Shown here one piece after another: positions 44,771-55,400 of a stretch of DNA of 64,000 nt. The translations under genes were made by a program, and so were the position numbers. Every line of letters begins with the position of its first letter. Position 1 is the first letter of the stretch. Source of the stretch: Aureispira anguillae (GTDB lineage: Bacteria; Bacteroidota; Bacteroidia; Chitinophagales; Saprospiraceae); contig NZ_AP026867.1 in the NCBI RefSeq assembly GCF_026000115.1, forward strand, positions 7,519,666 through 7,583,665, in the 5' to 3' direction. The notes below the pieces were generated by a model. It made no database searches. It had not been told where the DNA came from and saw nothing but the letters and a program-made list of their open reading frames with translations.

Positions 44771-46401
44771 TAAGGGGTATTTTTGCTCATTTTTTTATCT
44801 TTTTTTGAAGAAATTGCTGCTTGAACGCTAGAAAAAATAGGTTTTGACAATTGAAAAGGCAGGGCAACCAATAAAATAGGAATTCCTTTATTTTCATAGA
44901 CTTGCAAAATGTATTCTAGTGCCTTTTCACCAGTACTATCTAACTGATGAATATGACTGCCATCTAAGAGGACATATTCTATAGGTTGCGAATCCTGATT
45001 GCTTACTAGTTGGCTTAAAATAGCCTCCATTTTATCTTTGAAATAATTGCTATTACCAAAGTATAAAGCTCCTTCAAAACGCACCGCAAAAGCATAATCT
45101 GGTAAATCCCAATCCGAAAACTGAACCCGAACCTTAGGGTATAAGCTGTCGTATAAGGTGCCAATAATAGACAATAAAACACCTACCAAAATTCCTTTCT
45201 GGATGCCAATACTTAGGGTAGCTATAAATGTGATGATCAAAATTGCTAAATCCCTTTTGTGCCCTTTTTTCCATAGGTTTAATGGATCTTGTATGGAAAT
45301 GAGCTTAAAGACCGCAACCATAATAATGGAAGCCAAAACAGCCTTGGGCAAATAATAAAACAAAGGAGTTAAAAACAGGAGTGTTACCACCATAAATAAA
45401 GCACTAATAATTGCTGCTAAATTAGTTTTAGCTCCTGCTTGATCATTAACCGCACTTCTAGAAAAACCACCTGTACCTGGAAAACTTTGGAAAAACGATC
45501 CAATCATATTGGAGAGCCCCAAGGCGATCAACTCTTGATTGGGTTCTATTTTATAATCGTTGTGTCTAGCATGAATGGCTTTCGCAACAGCAATTGCTTC
45601 CATAAAAGCGACCAATGCGATCGTTATTGCACTAGAGAACAATTGTTGCATGACTTCACCATCTAATAAGGGGAGTTGAGGGCTGGGCAATCCTTTTGGA
45701 ATTTCTTTTACAATAGCAACTCCATATTGATCTAAACCCAAGCCCCAAACGGCTAAAATTCCACTGATGACCACAATCAGAGGGGCTGGAATAGTAGGCA
45801 TAATTTTTTTAGAAAGGAGAATAATTAATATTCCTGAAATCCCAATAAACAGCGTATAAGGATTAATATTAAGGAGTTGCTGCCAAGCATCCCAAAGGAT
45901 AACGTGCAAAAATTGACTGCGCTCCAAATCTACTCCCATTAAATACTTTAGTTGACTGACTCCAATAATTAGTGCTGCTGCGGAGGTAAAGCCACTAATG
46001 ACTGGATGGGACAAAAAATTAACCAATACACCCAGTCGAAGAATTCCCAGAATGAGCTGGATGCTTCCCACCATAAAAGCCAGTAAAATAGCAAGCGTAA
46101 TATAATGGTCGCTATTGATTTGTGCAAACTGACTCACACTAACGGCAACTAAAAGTGAATCCATGGCAACAGGTCCTACGCCCAATTGTCTAGACGTTCC
46201 AAAAATAGCATAAATTAATTGTGGAACAATTGCAGCGTACAGCCCATAAATTGGTGGCAAACCTGCAAGCATTGCATAGGCCATTCCTTGAGGAATGAGC
46301 ATGATGCCTACGGTTAAACCCGCATTTACATCACCTTTTAAGTGTTGTTTGTTGTAATTGGGAAGCCAATCTAAAATGGGAAGTATTGATTTTATGTTCA
46401 T
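44761..46401 (-). CDS. SulP-family anion transporter with STAS domain
   Basis: 546 residues. About 12 to 14 membrane segments include the family start GLTVGIMLIPQGMAYAMLAGLPPIYGLY and PGTGGFSRSAVNDQAGAKT. A C-terminal cytoplasmic STAS domain follows (about 430-530; VLLDGSHIHQLDSTGEKAL). SulP proteins move sulfate, bicarbonate or related anions; here the setting suggests sulfate, sulfite or thiosulfate export or import linked to sulfide oxidation. A matching Crp/Fnr site precedes it, with a leader of about 14 nt. Confidence 0.92.
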   Translation of the reverse strand: MNIKSILPILDWLPNYNKQHLKGDVNAGLTVGIMLIPQGMAYAMLAGLPPIYGLYAAIVPQLIYAIFGTSRQLGVGPVAMDSLLVAVSVSQFAQINSDHYITLAILLAFMVGSIQLILGILRLGVLVNFLSHPVISGFTSAAALIIGVSQLKYLMGVDLERSQFLHVILWDAWQQLLNINPYTLFIGISGILIILLSKKIMPTIPAPLIVVISGILAVWGLGLDQYGVAIVKEIPKGLPSPQLPLLDGEVMQQLFSSAITIALVAFMEAIAVAKAIHARHNDYKIEPNQELIALGLSNMIGSFFQSFPGTGGFSRSAVNDQAGAKTNLAAIISALFMVVTLLFLTPLFYYLPKAVLASIIMVAVFKLISIQDPLNLWKKGHKRDLAILIITFIATLSIGIQKGILVGVLLSIIGTLYDSLYPKVRVQFSDWDLPDYAFAVRFEGALYFGNSNYFKDKMEAILSQLVSNQDSQPIEYVLLDGSHIHQLDSTGEKALEYILQVYENKGIPILLVALPFQLSKPIFSSVQAAISSKKDKKMSKNTPYVI

Positions 46402-46421
46402 CTTTAATATTTTTGTTGAGG

Positions 46422-46466
46422 CAAAGATAAGAGCGCATAAAATGAAGTTTCGTGATGTAGATCACA
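46422..46466 (-). promoter_or_regulatory. Promoter with Crp/Fnr site upstream of sulP
   Basis: TATCTTTG (46422-46429, minus strand) and the palindrome TGTGATCTACATCACG (46451-46466, read on the minus strand) have the same 29.5-bp spacing as the cstB-like promoter. The shared layout is strong evidence that one regulator acts at both. Confidence 0.7.
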
Positions 46467-46540
46467 TAACTATTTCTAAGAATAAAATTTGATGAAAAAA
46501 AATCGTTTTTTGAGCTGATCAAAGCACCAAAAATATAACA

Positions 46541-47584
46541 ATGAATATGTGTTGGACTAAAAAAAATCTTTTTGGAGTGGTTCTAATTTTAATGGCAATC
46601 GTCAGTTGCCAACAACCTTCCGTTACGATAGTGGATACTGTAGCAATCAAAATCGACTCCTTGTTATCATCCAATCCCAAACAAGCGTTTAATGGAATCG
46701 TTCTAGTGACGCAAGAAGGGGAGGAGCCTTATGTGCATATACAAGGTTTTTCCAATGTAGAAAATAAAAAAGAATTGAATTTGGACGATCAATTTGTAAT
46801 AGGCTCTATTAGCAAACAAATTACGGCTGTTTTAATCTTACAAGCTTATGAACGGGGCGATATAGCATTGGATCAACCCATCGGAAAATACTTGCTCAAC
46901 AGTAAACAGACTTGGAAGGACAGCGTTACCATTCATCATTTATTAACGCATACGCATGGAATTGTTGCATTGGATGAACCCCTAGCGTTTATGCCAAGTA
47001 CTCAGTTTCAGTATTCTCAATTAGGCTATGAGTTATTGGCGAATATTCTTGAAGCCGTTACTCATCAATCTTTTGCCGATCTTTCAACAGAATTGTTCCA
47101 AAAACAAGGCTTAAAGCATACGGTTCATCCCAAGGCAAGAGCAGCAGCAAAATTAGTAAAGGGTTATACGGAAATGCCTAATAAAACGATTGTCTACGAA
47201 GCCAACAGCCTGCAAAATTATGTCCCTGCTGGAAGTTTTATTTCTACTGCAAATGATTTGGCGGCATGGAATCGATGTTTACACAGTGGTCAATTGCTAA
47301 AAGATAGCAGCTTTGATTTGATGGTAAGCGATTATGAGACAAGAAAACATCCCATTTTTGGAGAAATAGAATATGGTTATGGCTTGACATTTAAGAAAGG
47401 AGAGGCACCAATACAGATTGGGGCATTGGGCTTTGCGCCAGGTTTTGTTTCTTCGAATTTTTATTTTCCTAGTTCTAAAACAACGGTTGTGATCTTGGAA
47501 AATGTGGCAAGAAATTTAGAGGATTTCAAAAAGACATTTTATTACCACATTAAAATTCTAACGGCAATTAGAGAACAGCATTAA
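46541..47584 (+). CDS. Serine hydrolase, class C beta-lactamase-like lipoprotein
   Basis: 347 residues. The leader MAIVSC gives a lipobox Cys23. The penicillin-binding-protein fold follows, with SxxK at Ser89-Ile-Ser-Lys92 in VIGSISKQITA, a YSQLGYELL stretch in the Tyr-motif position, and a late GALGFAPGF. Members include peptidases, esterases and beta-lactamases; sequence alone cannot tell which. Its last 4 bp overlap the converging OmpA-family gene. Confidence 0.85.
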   Translation: MNMCWTKKNLFGVVLILMAIVSCQQPSVTIVDTVAIKIDSLLSSNPKQAFNGIVLVTQEGEEPYVHIQGFSNVENKKELNLDDQFVIGSISKQITAVLILQAYERGDIALDQPIGKYLLNSKQTWKDSVTIHHLLTHTHGIVALDEPLAFMPSTQFQYSQLGYELLANILEAVTHQSFADLSTELFQKQGLKHTVHPKARAAAKLVKGYTEMPNKTIVYEANSLQNYVPAGSFISTANDLAAWNRCLHSGQLLKDSSFDLMVSDYETRKHPIFGEIEYGYGLTFKKGEAPIQIGALGFAPGFVSSNFYFPSSKTTVVILENVARNLEDFKKTFYYHIKILTAIREQH

Positions 47585-50025
47585 AAGGAGAGATGCACTT
47601 CTGCTCGTCTATCCAATTCGTGATTATCTTGGCTGTTTTGCTCGCCTAGGGGCGTTGTTTTGATTCTATCGGAATGCACGCCAGTTTGTTTGATGAAATT
47701 GGCGACCGCAAGTGCTCGTTCAGCCGATAGGCGTTCATTGGTGGTTTTGTTTCCTGTTTTACTGGCAAATCCCTTTACCCAAAAACGGATAGTAGGATAT
47801 TTTTTGAGGTAATAAATTAAGGTAGTTAGCGTCTCTTTGGCTTGAACGGTTAAAGACGATTTGCCGACATCAAAATAAATTTTGGTAACATAGGTTGCTT
47901 TTTTCTGACTTAAAAAGGCTTCTAACTCCCCTGAAACCATCCTTTTTTCGGTTTCTACCTGTGCGAGGAGCTTGTTTAAACTATCAATCGTATGTTCTTG
48001 GGCACGTTTTTTTTTATGGAGGAGCTCCAATTGAACAGCCAAATCTTGATTGCGTGTTTGCTGTTGGTTAAGCTGATCCGCCAAAACGGTATGGTTGTCG
48101 TTGGTTATAAAGATAGAATCTCTTTGTAGCACTCGTATGGTATCTTTGGATGGAGCAGTTTGATTTTGGTTTTCTAGCGCTTTAATTTTTAAAAGCAACA
48201 AATCTCGTTCCGCTTGCATTTGTGCTAAATCCTGTGCAACAGAGGTAGAAAAAACAGAAGGCTTAGGACTAGGTTCTATTTTTTCAGAAGGTTGAGAAAG
48301 GGTCGTAGCAGGCTTTGTGCTTTGCTGCTGGTCAGGGGTTTGCGATTGATGTGAAATCTCAACAGAGGATTCCAATGGTGGTTTATGAATTGATTTGTTG
48401 GAATGAACAATAGGGCGACTAATGGATTGAGTTACTTGTTCAACTTGAACTGGAGAAGAACTAGAAGGAACGATAAAACTAACGGTGTCTTTTCCTTTCT
48501 TTAATCGCTCTATTTTTAAGGCGTTTTGGAGTTCCTGTAATTTTAGTTGATACTCATACTGTTGTTGTTGCCGTTTTAACTCAGCATCAAATTTTTGTTG
48601 TTGTAACTCTAGTTGATGTTGCTGTGTACTAGGAATAGGACGTTCCTGTTCACTTTTTAACTCGTTTAGCAGTTTTTGCTCCATTAATTTTCCTTCATAA
48701 TGTTGTTGTTGCAATTTTAATTCATAATCATATTGCTGTTGCTGCTGTTTTAATTCCAATTGGTGAATTTTGTCTATATAAAATCGTTCTCCAAAAGGTG
48801 CAGCTTGTTGCTTAAGGGTATCTTTTAAAACAACTGAATCGGGTTGAATAGGAGTTGCGATAGGCAAGATCAATTGATTAGAATCTAATGAGTTGCTGTC
48901 CACTGTTGAAGGGGGCGTTTCTAGGGCTATGTTATCGATTTTTGGAGAAACAAGGCTGTCCGTTTTAAGAGAATCTTCTTTAGGTAGCGAAGGAATAGAA
49001 GCGGGATTAATAGGATTGTTTGCGTTATTTTCTTCTATTGGAACATGAATATCTTTTATGGTTGAATTGGTCGTTACCGTTGTCGTTTCTTTTAATAAAT
49101 CTGCTGTATAAATAATAGCAGGACGAATCGCATAGGTTTTTTGCCCAAAACTATAGTTGATTGAAAGTCCAACAAAGCTGTACCAATCATTCATTTTGGG
49201 AGAATCCCCCCTTTGAGAACGATTGATGGCACTAGGATTGGCTGCGTAAGCCTGAAAGTTATCGGTGTAATTGGGTAAATAATTAGCACTTACATCGTCC
49301 AAATAATCGGTGCCTGTATAACGGATTAGTGCTTCTAAATGCAAGTGAAACCGTTTGGATAATCGAAACTTAGCGCCTATTCCCAAAGCGATATTCCATG
49401 TAAATGGTTGATAAGTTCTTCCTTCTGTTTTTAGCGGACGCAGTGCGGTTTCGTATTGATAATCTGGATGAATAATTTGGGCTGTACTGGCATTGGCTCC
49501 TTGCTCATCTTGGTTGCGAATGCTCTGATCGGACCAATAATAATACCGCTCATTATTCGCAGACAACAAATCACCTCGGCTTTCAAAATGCGTCAATCCG
49601 CCCCCAAATAAAAAATATGGAGCAATGGCAGCTGTTGGATTTAGGACTAATCCATTGTCAAGATAAACAACTGCCAATAAACTCGCATCTATTATATCGG
49701 TTTGCACATTGAGTGCACGGTTATAAGTTAAACTATTGGTATAAGTTCGATCACTGGCTTTAAATTGGCTCTTTAACCCCAATAGTCGAAGCCCAAATGT
49801 TTTGGAAACATGATATTCTAATGAAAGACCATAAGTCAAAAAATTAAAATCTTGAATGGGCTGCTTAAATTGATGTGGCAAATCCCATATTTGATGACTT
49901 AAATCGCCATAATAATTAGCAATTCCTGCATGGACTCCAATTTTCCAGTTATAGTGATGTTGTTGCCCAAAACTGCTGTTGATCGCAAAAGAAAACAAAA
50001 GGAGACAACTTAATATTTTATGCAT
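47581..50025 (-). CDS. OmpA-family protein with Gln-rich coiled coil
   Basis: 814 residues: signal peptide (AINSSFGQ), an outer-membrane beta-barrel-like part (about 20-290; NWKIGVHAGIANYYGDLS), a Pro/Ser/Gln-rich linker, strong coiled coils with tracts of Gln (about 405-515 and 610-690) and a C-terminal OmpA peptidoglycan-binding domain (about 700-814; IYFDVGKSSL, GFASKTGNKTTNERLSAERA). It should tie the outer membrane to peptidoglycan. The Gln-rich segments are unusual in this family. The 390-residue gene that starts upstream is in the same operon (47 bp). Confidence 0.85.
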   Translation of the reverse strand: MHKILSCLLLFSFAINSSFGQQHHYNWKIGVHAGIANYYGDLSHQIWDLPHQFKQPIQDFNFLTYGLSLEYHVSKTFGLRLLGLKSQFKASDRTYTNSLTYNRALNVQTDIIDASLLAVVYLDNGLVLNPTAAIAPYFLFGGGLTHFESRGDLLSANNERYYYWSDQSIRNQDEQGANASTAQIIHPDYQYETALRPLKTEGRTYQPFTWNIALGIGAKFRLSKRFHLHLEALIRYTGTDYLDDVSANYLPNYTDNFQAYAANPSAINRSQRGDSPKMNDWYSFVGLSINYSFGQKTYAIRPAIIYTADLLKETTTVTTNSTIKDIHVPIEENNANNPINPASIPSLPKEDSLKTDSLVSPKIDNIALETPPSTVDSNSLDSNQLILPIATPIQPDSVVLKDTLKQQAAPFGERFYIDKIHQLELKQQQQQYDYELKLQQQHYEGKLMEQKLLNELKSEQERPIPSTQQHQLELQQQKFDAELKRQQQQYEYQLKLQELQNALKIERLKKGKDTVSFIVPSSSSPVQVEQVTQSISRPIVHSNKSIHKPPLESSVEISHQSQTPDQQQSTKPATTLSQPSEKIEPSPKPSVFSTSVAQDLAQMQAERDLLLLKIKALENQNQTAPSKDTIRVLQRDSIFITNDNHTVLADQLNQQQTRNQDLAVQLELLHKKKRAQEHTIDSLNKLLAQVETEKRMVSGELEAFLSQKKATYVTKIYFDVGKSSLTVQAKETLTTLIYYLKKYPTIRFWVKGFASKTGNKTTNERLSAERALAVANFIKQTGVHSDRIKTTPLGEQNSQDNHELDRRAEVHLSF

Positions 50026-50072
50026 GGTCGTTTGGTGCTATTAATGATCAAAAAACAAAAAAGGTCTAAGAA

Positions 50073-51245
50073 TTATTTACTAAAGTCTAACCATAGATCT
50101 ACTTGCGCACTAACCCCAATAAAAGGACGAATATAGACTCGTTTTTCTATTCCTGAAAATTGCCCCGCTGTGGCGGCATCTTCCAAGAAGGTCGCACCAG
50201 CATTAAAATGGACAAATCTAAATAATTTGTAACTAAGCCCTACATAAGTAGGACGCTTAAAAATAGGACCGCTGACAACCTTATTGTTTGCTCCTTGAAA
50301 ATCCAATAAAAAGACCCCAAAATTGATGGATAAATTGTTGAGTACCTTAGACTGAGAAGAACGTTTGCTCAATGGAAAGGCAAAACCAATAAATGGAGAA
50401 GCACCGATGGCCAAACTATTTGTTGAACCACTTAAATAGGCACCACCAAAACCAGCTTGGATTGCAATGGTACGTTTGCTTTTTTCGGTGGAATAATTAT
50501 CGATATATTTATTATCAATCATTTTGAACCAATCCAAATTCATATACTGCCTAAGTTCGCTACCAATCATTGTGCGCAATTCTTTTAGTAGCTTATCTCT
50601 ATAAGCAACCTTTGCTGTGCCTTTTTCAGCATCTTGAAACAACACTTTTCCCTTTGCCAAACTAGTGGTAGCAATTTGCTTGAGTTTTAGTTTGATTAGA
50701 TCTGAGAATCCTTCAAAATCTGTATTGGTTTTATTTCTGAACATTGAAAGCCCTTTGTGCACAATCTTGTTGAGGCTTCTCATAATTTGTCGTTCATTTT
50801 GTTCTAAACTAAGGCTATTGCGATTGACAATAATCACTTGTTCTAAGTAAGTGAAAAGGTATTCTTGGATCACTCCCCCTAGTTTTTCCTGTTCTTCTTT
50901 ACTAATAGAGCTATAATATTTAAGATTTAAATCGTACTCTGCACTACCTTTTAATTTATAGTTAATTGGCAGCATAAACTGCTCTTTGCTGTCCGCTGAA
51001 CGTTTCCACTGATTGGTATATAAGGGCAACCTATTTTTTCTGCCTTTGGGTTCTAATACATCTAATTCTACAATTCCTACGGTTGATTTAACAAAACCTT
51101 GTAGCATGATATGTGATTCAGCAGGTAAGGGTTGATTTTCTCCAAAAACCATTTTTTTATCATCAAAAAATACTCCTTTATACTGTGCGTGGTTATAGTT
51201 TAGTAAAATGAAGTAGCATATAATTAGGGTAATAATATTCTTCAT
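50073..51245 (-). CDS. Secreted outer-membrane-like protein
   Basis: 390 residues with a signal peptide (NYNHAQYKG). The central region (about 110-250) is helical and Lys-rich; the C-terminal third has alternating strands (RTIAIQAGFGGAYLSG, SPFIGFAFPLS, LSINFGVFLLDFQG, FVHFNAGATFLED, YIRPFIGVSAQVDLWLDF) ending in an aromatic residue followed by SK, like a beta-barrel. No family recognised. It probably works with the OmpA-family protein encoded 47 bp downstream. Confidence 0.6.
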   Translation of the reverse strand: MKNIITLIICYFILLNYNHAQYKGVFFDDKKMVFGENQPLPAESHIMLQGFVKSTVGIVELDVLEPKGRKNRLPLYTNQWKRSADSKEQFMLPINYKLKGSAEYDLNLKYYSSISKEEQEKLGGVIQEYLFTYLEQVIIVNRNSLSLEQNERQIMRSLNKIVHKGLSMFRNKTNTDFEGFSDLIKLKLKQIATTSLAKGKVLFQDAEKGTAKVAYRDKLLKELRTMIGSELRQYMNLDWFKMIDNKYIDNYSTEKSKRTIAIQAGFGGAYLSGSTNSLAIGASPFIGFAFPLSKRSSQSKVLNNLSINFGVFLLDFQGANNKVVSGPIFKRPTYVGLSYKLFRFVHFNAGATFLEDAATAGQFSGIEKRVYIRPFIGVSAQVDLWLDFSK

Positions 51246-51666
51246 AGTTGTTTATGCTTAAGTTTTGATGTAAAAAATAACTTGATAATCTAGTTTGGCT
51301 AGTTTACGAAATAATGGATATAAAAGAGTTGATACAAAGATGTTTTTTATTTTTATAATAGAACATACCAATATTGCCAAAAAGGTATTCGTTCTTGCCA
51401 TCTTATTCGTTTTTAAGGGCTGTGCTTTATTCTAATGGAATGCTTGTATTGCTTTGTTGATCAGTTTTGTAGATAGAGTGCTGGAGAAAAGGTTACTTTA
51501 AAGCATAATCGTTCGTGTTGTTTAGTTCTTTCCCTCTAAAACTTCATATCAACTTCATAATTAAGTAATATAGAGGTTGTATTTTCGAAAATCCAATCGA
51601 TGTTTTATCTCATATATGTGGATTGATCTTAATGTATGAGTTCATTGCTCAAAACATGGCATAATT
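51246..51666. other. 421-bp divergent intergenic stretch
   Basis: AT-rich, between the 50073 gene (-) and the 51667 gene (+). I see no ORF, hairpin or clear promoter match; the promoters of both neighbours presumably lie here. Confidence 0.5.
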
Positions 51667-52392
51667 ATGAAAATACGTACGGTTATTTTATTCTTATTGT
51701 GTAGCGTTATTTTTCTTGCTTGTAGGCAATTCACTGCCCCCAATCCTCCCCATAAAAGTAAGAATAATTCTCCTGAACCAATTGCGGTTACTTACAAGGA
51801 AGCATCCAATTCTTCAATGCTCAATAGAGCGATCGATAGGGCGAAGCGTTTGAGCCAAGAAACGTTTAAGTTTAGAATAGAAGAAACGAAAGGAGGGATA
51901 CTGTTGCATTGGTCGTTGAAAAAAAATAAGCAGACTCAGGGGTTTATTGTAGAACGATCAAAGGATGGACTGTCTTTTGAACCAATCGCTAAGGTTCAAG
52001 ATCAACTAAAGGGAAGACTCAAGCATTATAGTTATACCGATATTTTTCCAATGGAAGGGAGGTCTTATTACAGAATTAAGCAATGGTATAAAGATGGGGG
52101 AGATGCTTGTAGTTTGGTCAAAAAGATCGTGAGTCATTCCTCAAATAAAGCATGGATGAAAGTTGTGCCCTATGTTGACGAGCAGCTTATTCGTTTGTGT
52201 TTTGATCTGGATAAGGTTGCGCTGCCTATTAGAGTGGAATTACTGGACGAATTAGGAACATCTATTTATTATAAAATAAGCAATAAACCAGTCCTAGAAA
52301 TTGCTATTGAGGATTGGAACAGTACATTTAATAGAATAAAAGCAACTAGTTTTAATCAGGAGACACTAATTGAGGAGCTAAAAGTTCAATAA
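51667..52392 (+). CDS. Putative lipoprotein with a fibronectin-like domain
   Basis: 241 residues. The leader VIFLAC gives a lipobox Cys near 19. After a disordered stretch, residues about 70-155 look like the T9SS-associated fibronectin fold (ILLHWSLKKNKQTQGFIVERSKDGLSFEPIAKVQ, then YSYTDIFPMEGRSYYRIKQ). The C-terminus is beta-rich, but a canonical sorting domain is not clear. It precedes the large phosphoesterase gene by 73 bp and may be a cell-surface partner. Confidence 0.65.
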   Translation: MKIRTVILFLLCSVIFLACRQFTAPNPPHKSKNNSPEPIAVTYKEASNSSMLNRAIDRAKRLSQETFKFRIEETKGGILLHWSLKKNKQTQGFIVERSKDGLSFEPIAKVQDQLKGRLKHYSYTDIFPMEGRSYYRIKQWYKDGGDACSLVKKIVSHSSNKAWMKVVPYVDEQLIRLCFDLDKVALPIRVELLDELGTSIYYKISNKPVLEIAIEDWNSTFNRIKATSFNQETLIEELKVQ

Positions 52393-52465
52393 TATTTTAT
52401 ACTTTAGTTGACCGTTAATGAATTAAATCTGTTAATAGATTTTTATAAAAAAAAATTCTACTCTA

Positions 52466-55400
52466 ATGAGAACAATTATTACCTGCTTATTTCTCTGTTA
52501 TTTTAGTATGAATCTTTTAGCAACGACCAATAAATATCGTTGTATCATTAGAGATAATCCCTCAACAACAATGACAATAGGTTGGAATCAAGTGGACGGC
52601 TCCAATCCAATGGTGTATTATGATGTGATAGATCATGGCACAACAACCGCTTCTTATGCTTTTTCACATGGGGTTGACCGAACAACATCAAGAAAGGGAA
52701 TGGACAACCAATTTGCTCGCTTGACAGGTTTACTGCCCAACACCGTTTATTATTTTGTAATTGCAGACAATAATAGTGTTAGCGCTCGGTTTTCGTTCAA
52801 AACATCTCCTGATATACCAACAGAGCGTTTGTCGTTTATTGCAGGAGGCGATTCAAGAAACAATCGTCCAGCCCGTCAAAATGCCAATCAAATTGTCGCC
52901 AAGACAAGAGCAAATGCAGTGATGTTTGGAGGAGATATGACCGATAATGATTCAAATGGAGAATGGAGCGATTGGTTTGATGATTGGCAATTGACGACAG
53001 CAGCAGATGGTCGTATGACTCCAATTATTGCAACAAGAGGAAACCATGAAATTTTTAATTCTTCTATTTCTGAACTATTTGATACGCCCAATAATAGTGT
53101 CTATTATGCGGTTACCTTTGGGGGCGACTTGTACCGTGCCTATACGCTAAACACGATGATTTCCGTTAGTGGTTCTCAAAAAACGTGGTTGCAGAATGAC
53201 CTACAAGCCAACCAGCAGGTCTGTTGGAAATCTGTGCAGTATCATCACCCTATGCGCCCACATGTTTCTAGCAAAGCGGAACGCAATGATATGGTCAATC
53301 ATTGGGCTCCTTTATTTGAAAATTATGGGGTCAATTACGTGGTAGAGTGTGATGCCCATACCGTAAAAACAACCTATCCCATTCGGACGTCTAGTGCTCC
53401 AGGAAGTGATGAAGGCTTTATTCGGGATGATATTAATGGAGTGGTTTATGTTGGTGAAGGTTGTTGGGGTGCTCCACTGCGTTCTAACAATGATAGCAAA
53501 TCGTGGACAAAATCAGGGGGATCATTTAATCAAGTCAAGTGGATTTTTGTATCTTCTGATACGATTGAAATTCGCACTGTTCGTACGGACAATGCCAATT
53601 TAGTAGGTAGTTTGGCAGATTCCAATCGCTTTTCAATGCCAACGAATATTGATGTTTGGACACCTGCCCCAGGGGAGGATGTTGTTTATATTGTAAAACG
53701 AGAAGGTTACCCAGAAGCTGCTTTGACCAATCCCTTAGATGGGCAATTGTTTATGAGTATTCAGCCTATATTATTAGAGGCAACGGCATCGGATTCAGAT
53801 GGCGTTGTAACGCAGGTTAATTTTTATGCCAATGGGAACTGGGTAGGAGTAGATAGCACTGCACCTTATAGTTTTTTGTGGACACCACCCACCAGTGGGC
53901 AATATGTAATTAATGCTCAAGCAATGGATAATGATGGTAAAGTGACCCGTTCTAATAATGCGGTTATTGATGTTTACGGGAATAGTGTAACAACAACGTC
54001 CTTGGTTTCACAAAGCAGTGATGATGCAGAAGAACGAATAAGCGGAAACTTAAGCCTAACCAGTTCGGATTTAGAGTTGGTGGACGATACAGGAACAGGA
54101 AATTTAGATCAGGTAATTGGAATACGATTTTCTGCCGTGAATGTGCCAGCTGGCGCAACGATTACTCGTGCTTATATTCAATTTACAGCAGATGAAATAG
54201 ATACAACAACAACAAATTTGACCATAAAGGTTGAAGATACGATTCAGGCAGCTACCTTTGTTAATACCCCCAATAATATTACCAATAGAACAACATTTGG
54301 AAACATCTCTTGGGGGAGCATTCCTGCTTGGAACAACGTAGGCGCTGCTACAGCTAATGAGCGGACGAGTGACCTCACAACCTTAGTACAGCATATTGTA
54401 AATAAAGGAGGATGGACACTTGGCAATGCTATGGCTTTTGTGCTTAGTGGAACAGGAAGAAGAGTTGCGGAATCTTTTGATGGAACAGGACCTGCTCAGT
54501 TGGTGATAGAATACCAAAATACGGGACCCGCTATTGGGATGGTTAATGTTGCCATTAATGCTAGTACAGATGATGCAGAAGAAAGCTTTTTTGGTACAAC
54601 GGGAACTGGAAGTAGTGATTTGGAACTGGTTAATGATGGAACCAATCAAAAAGTAGGTTTACGATTTAATGGGCTTAGAATCCCTCCTGGTGCAACAATT
54701 ACCAATGCTTATATTCAATTTACAGCAGATGAAACCAGTAGTGGAGGAACAGCACTGGATATTTTTATTCAGGACGATGTCAATCCTCTTACCTTTAGTA
54801 CTGCTTTTAATGATATTTCCTCTCGACCAACTGCAACGGGATCAGTGTCTTGGAGTCCTGCACCTTGGACGGTAGTAGGAGCCGCAGGGCTTGACCAACG
54901 GACTCCTAGTTTAACAACGCTTGTTCAGCAAATTGTTAACAAGCCAGCTTGGGCTTCGGGCAATTCTATGGCTTTTATTATCCGAGGTTCTGGTGAGCGA
55001 ACGGCTGAAGCGATTGATGGAGATGTTAATGGAGCTGCACGTCTTGTGGTCCATTATACTTTTGCTGCGCCTCCTCCTATAAATCCTGTTCTATTGGATG
55101 TTGGTTTTTGTCCAGGGTCTATGGCTACATTGGATGGAGGAAGTGGTTTTGTTCACTATTATTGGGATGGCAATACAAGTCTTGGACAAGGGCAACAAAT
55201 AACAACAAACACTGCGAGGACTTATATTCTACGAGCCATGGATGCTTGGGGACAAGTAACTAGCGATACGGCATTGGTTACGGCTTATACTGCGCCTAGT
55301 CCTGTTTTAGGTCCTGACCAAAATCTAAATGGAGGAACCGTTACGTTTAGTACCGTTTTGGGGTATAATAGTTATTGGTGGAACACAGGTGATACAACCC

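Noticed and set aside
46541..47584. Antibiotic-resistance beta-lactamase
   Set aside because: It only has the general SxxK serine-hydrolase fold with a lipoprotein leader; nothing supports resistance activity.
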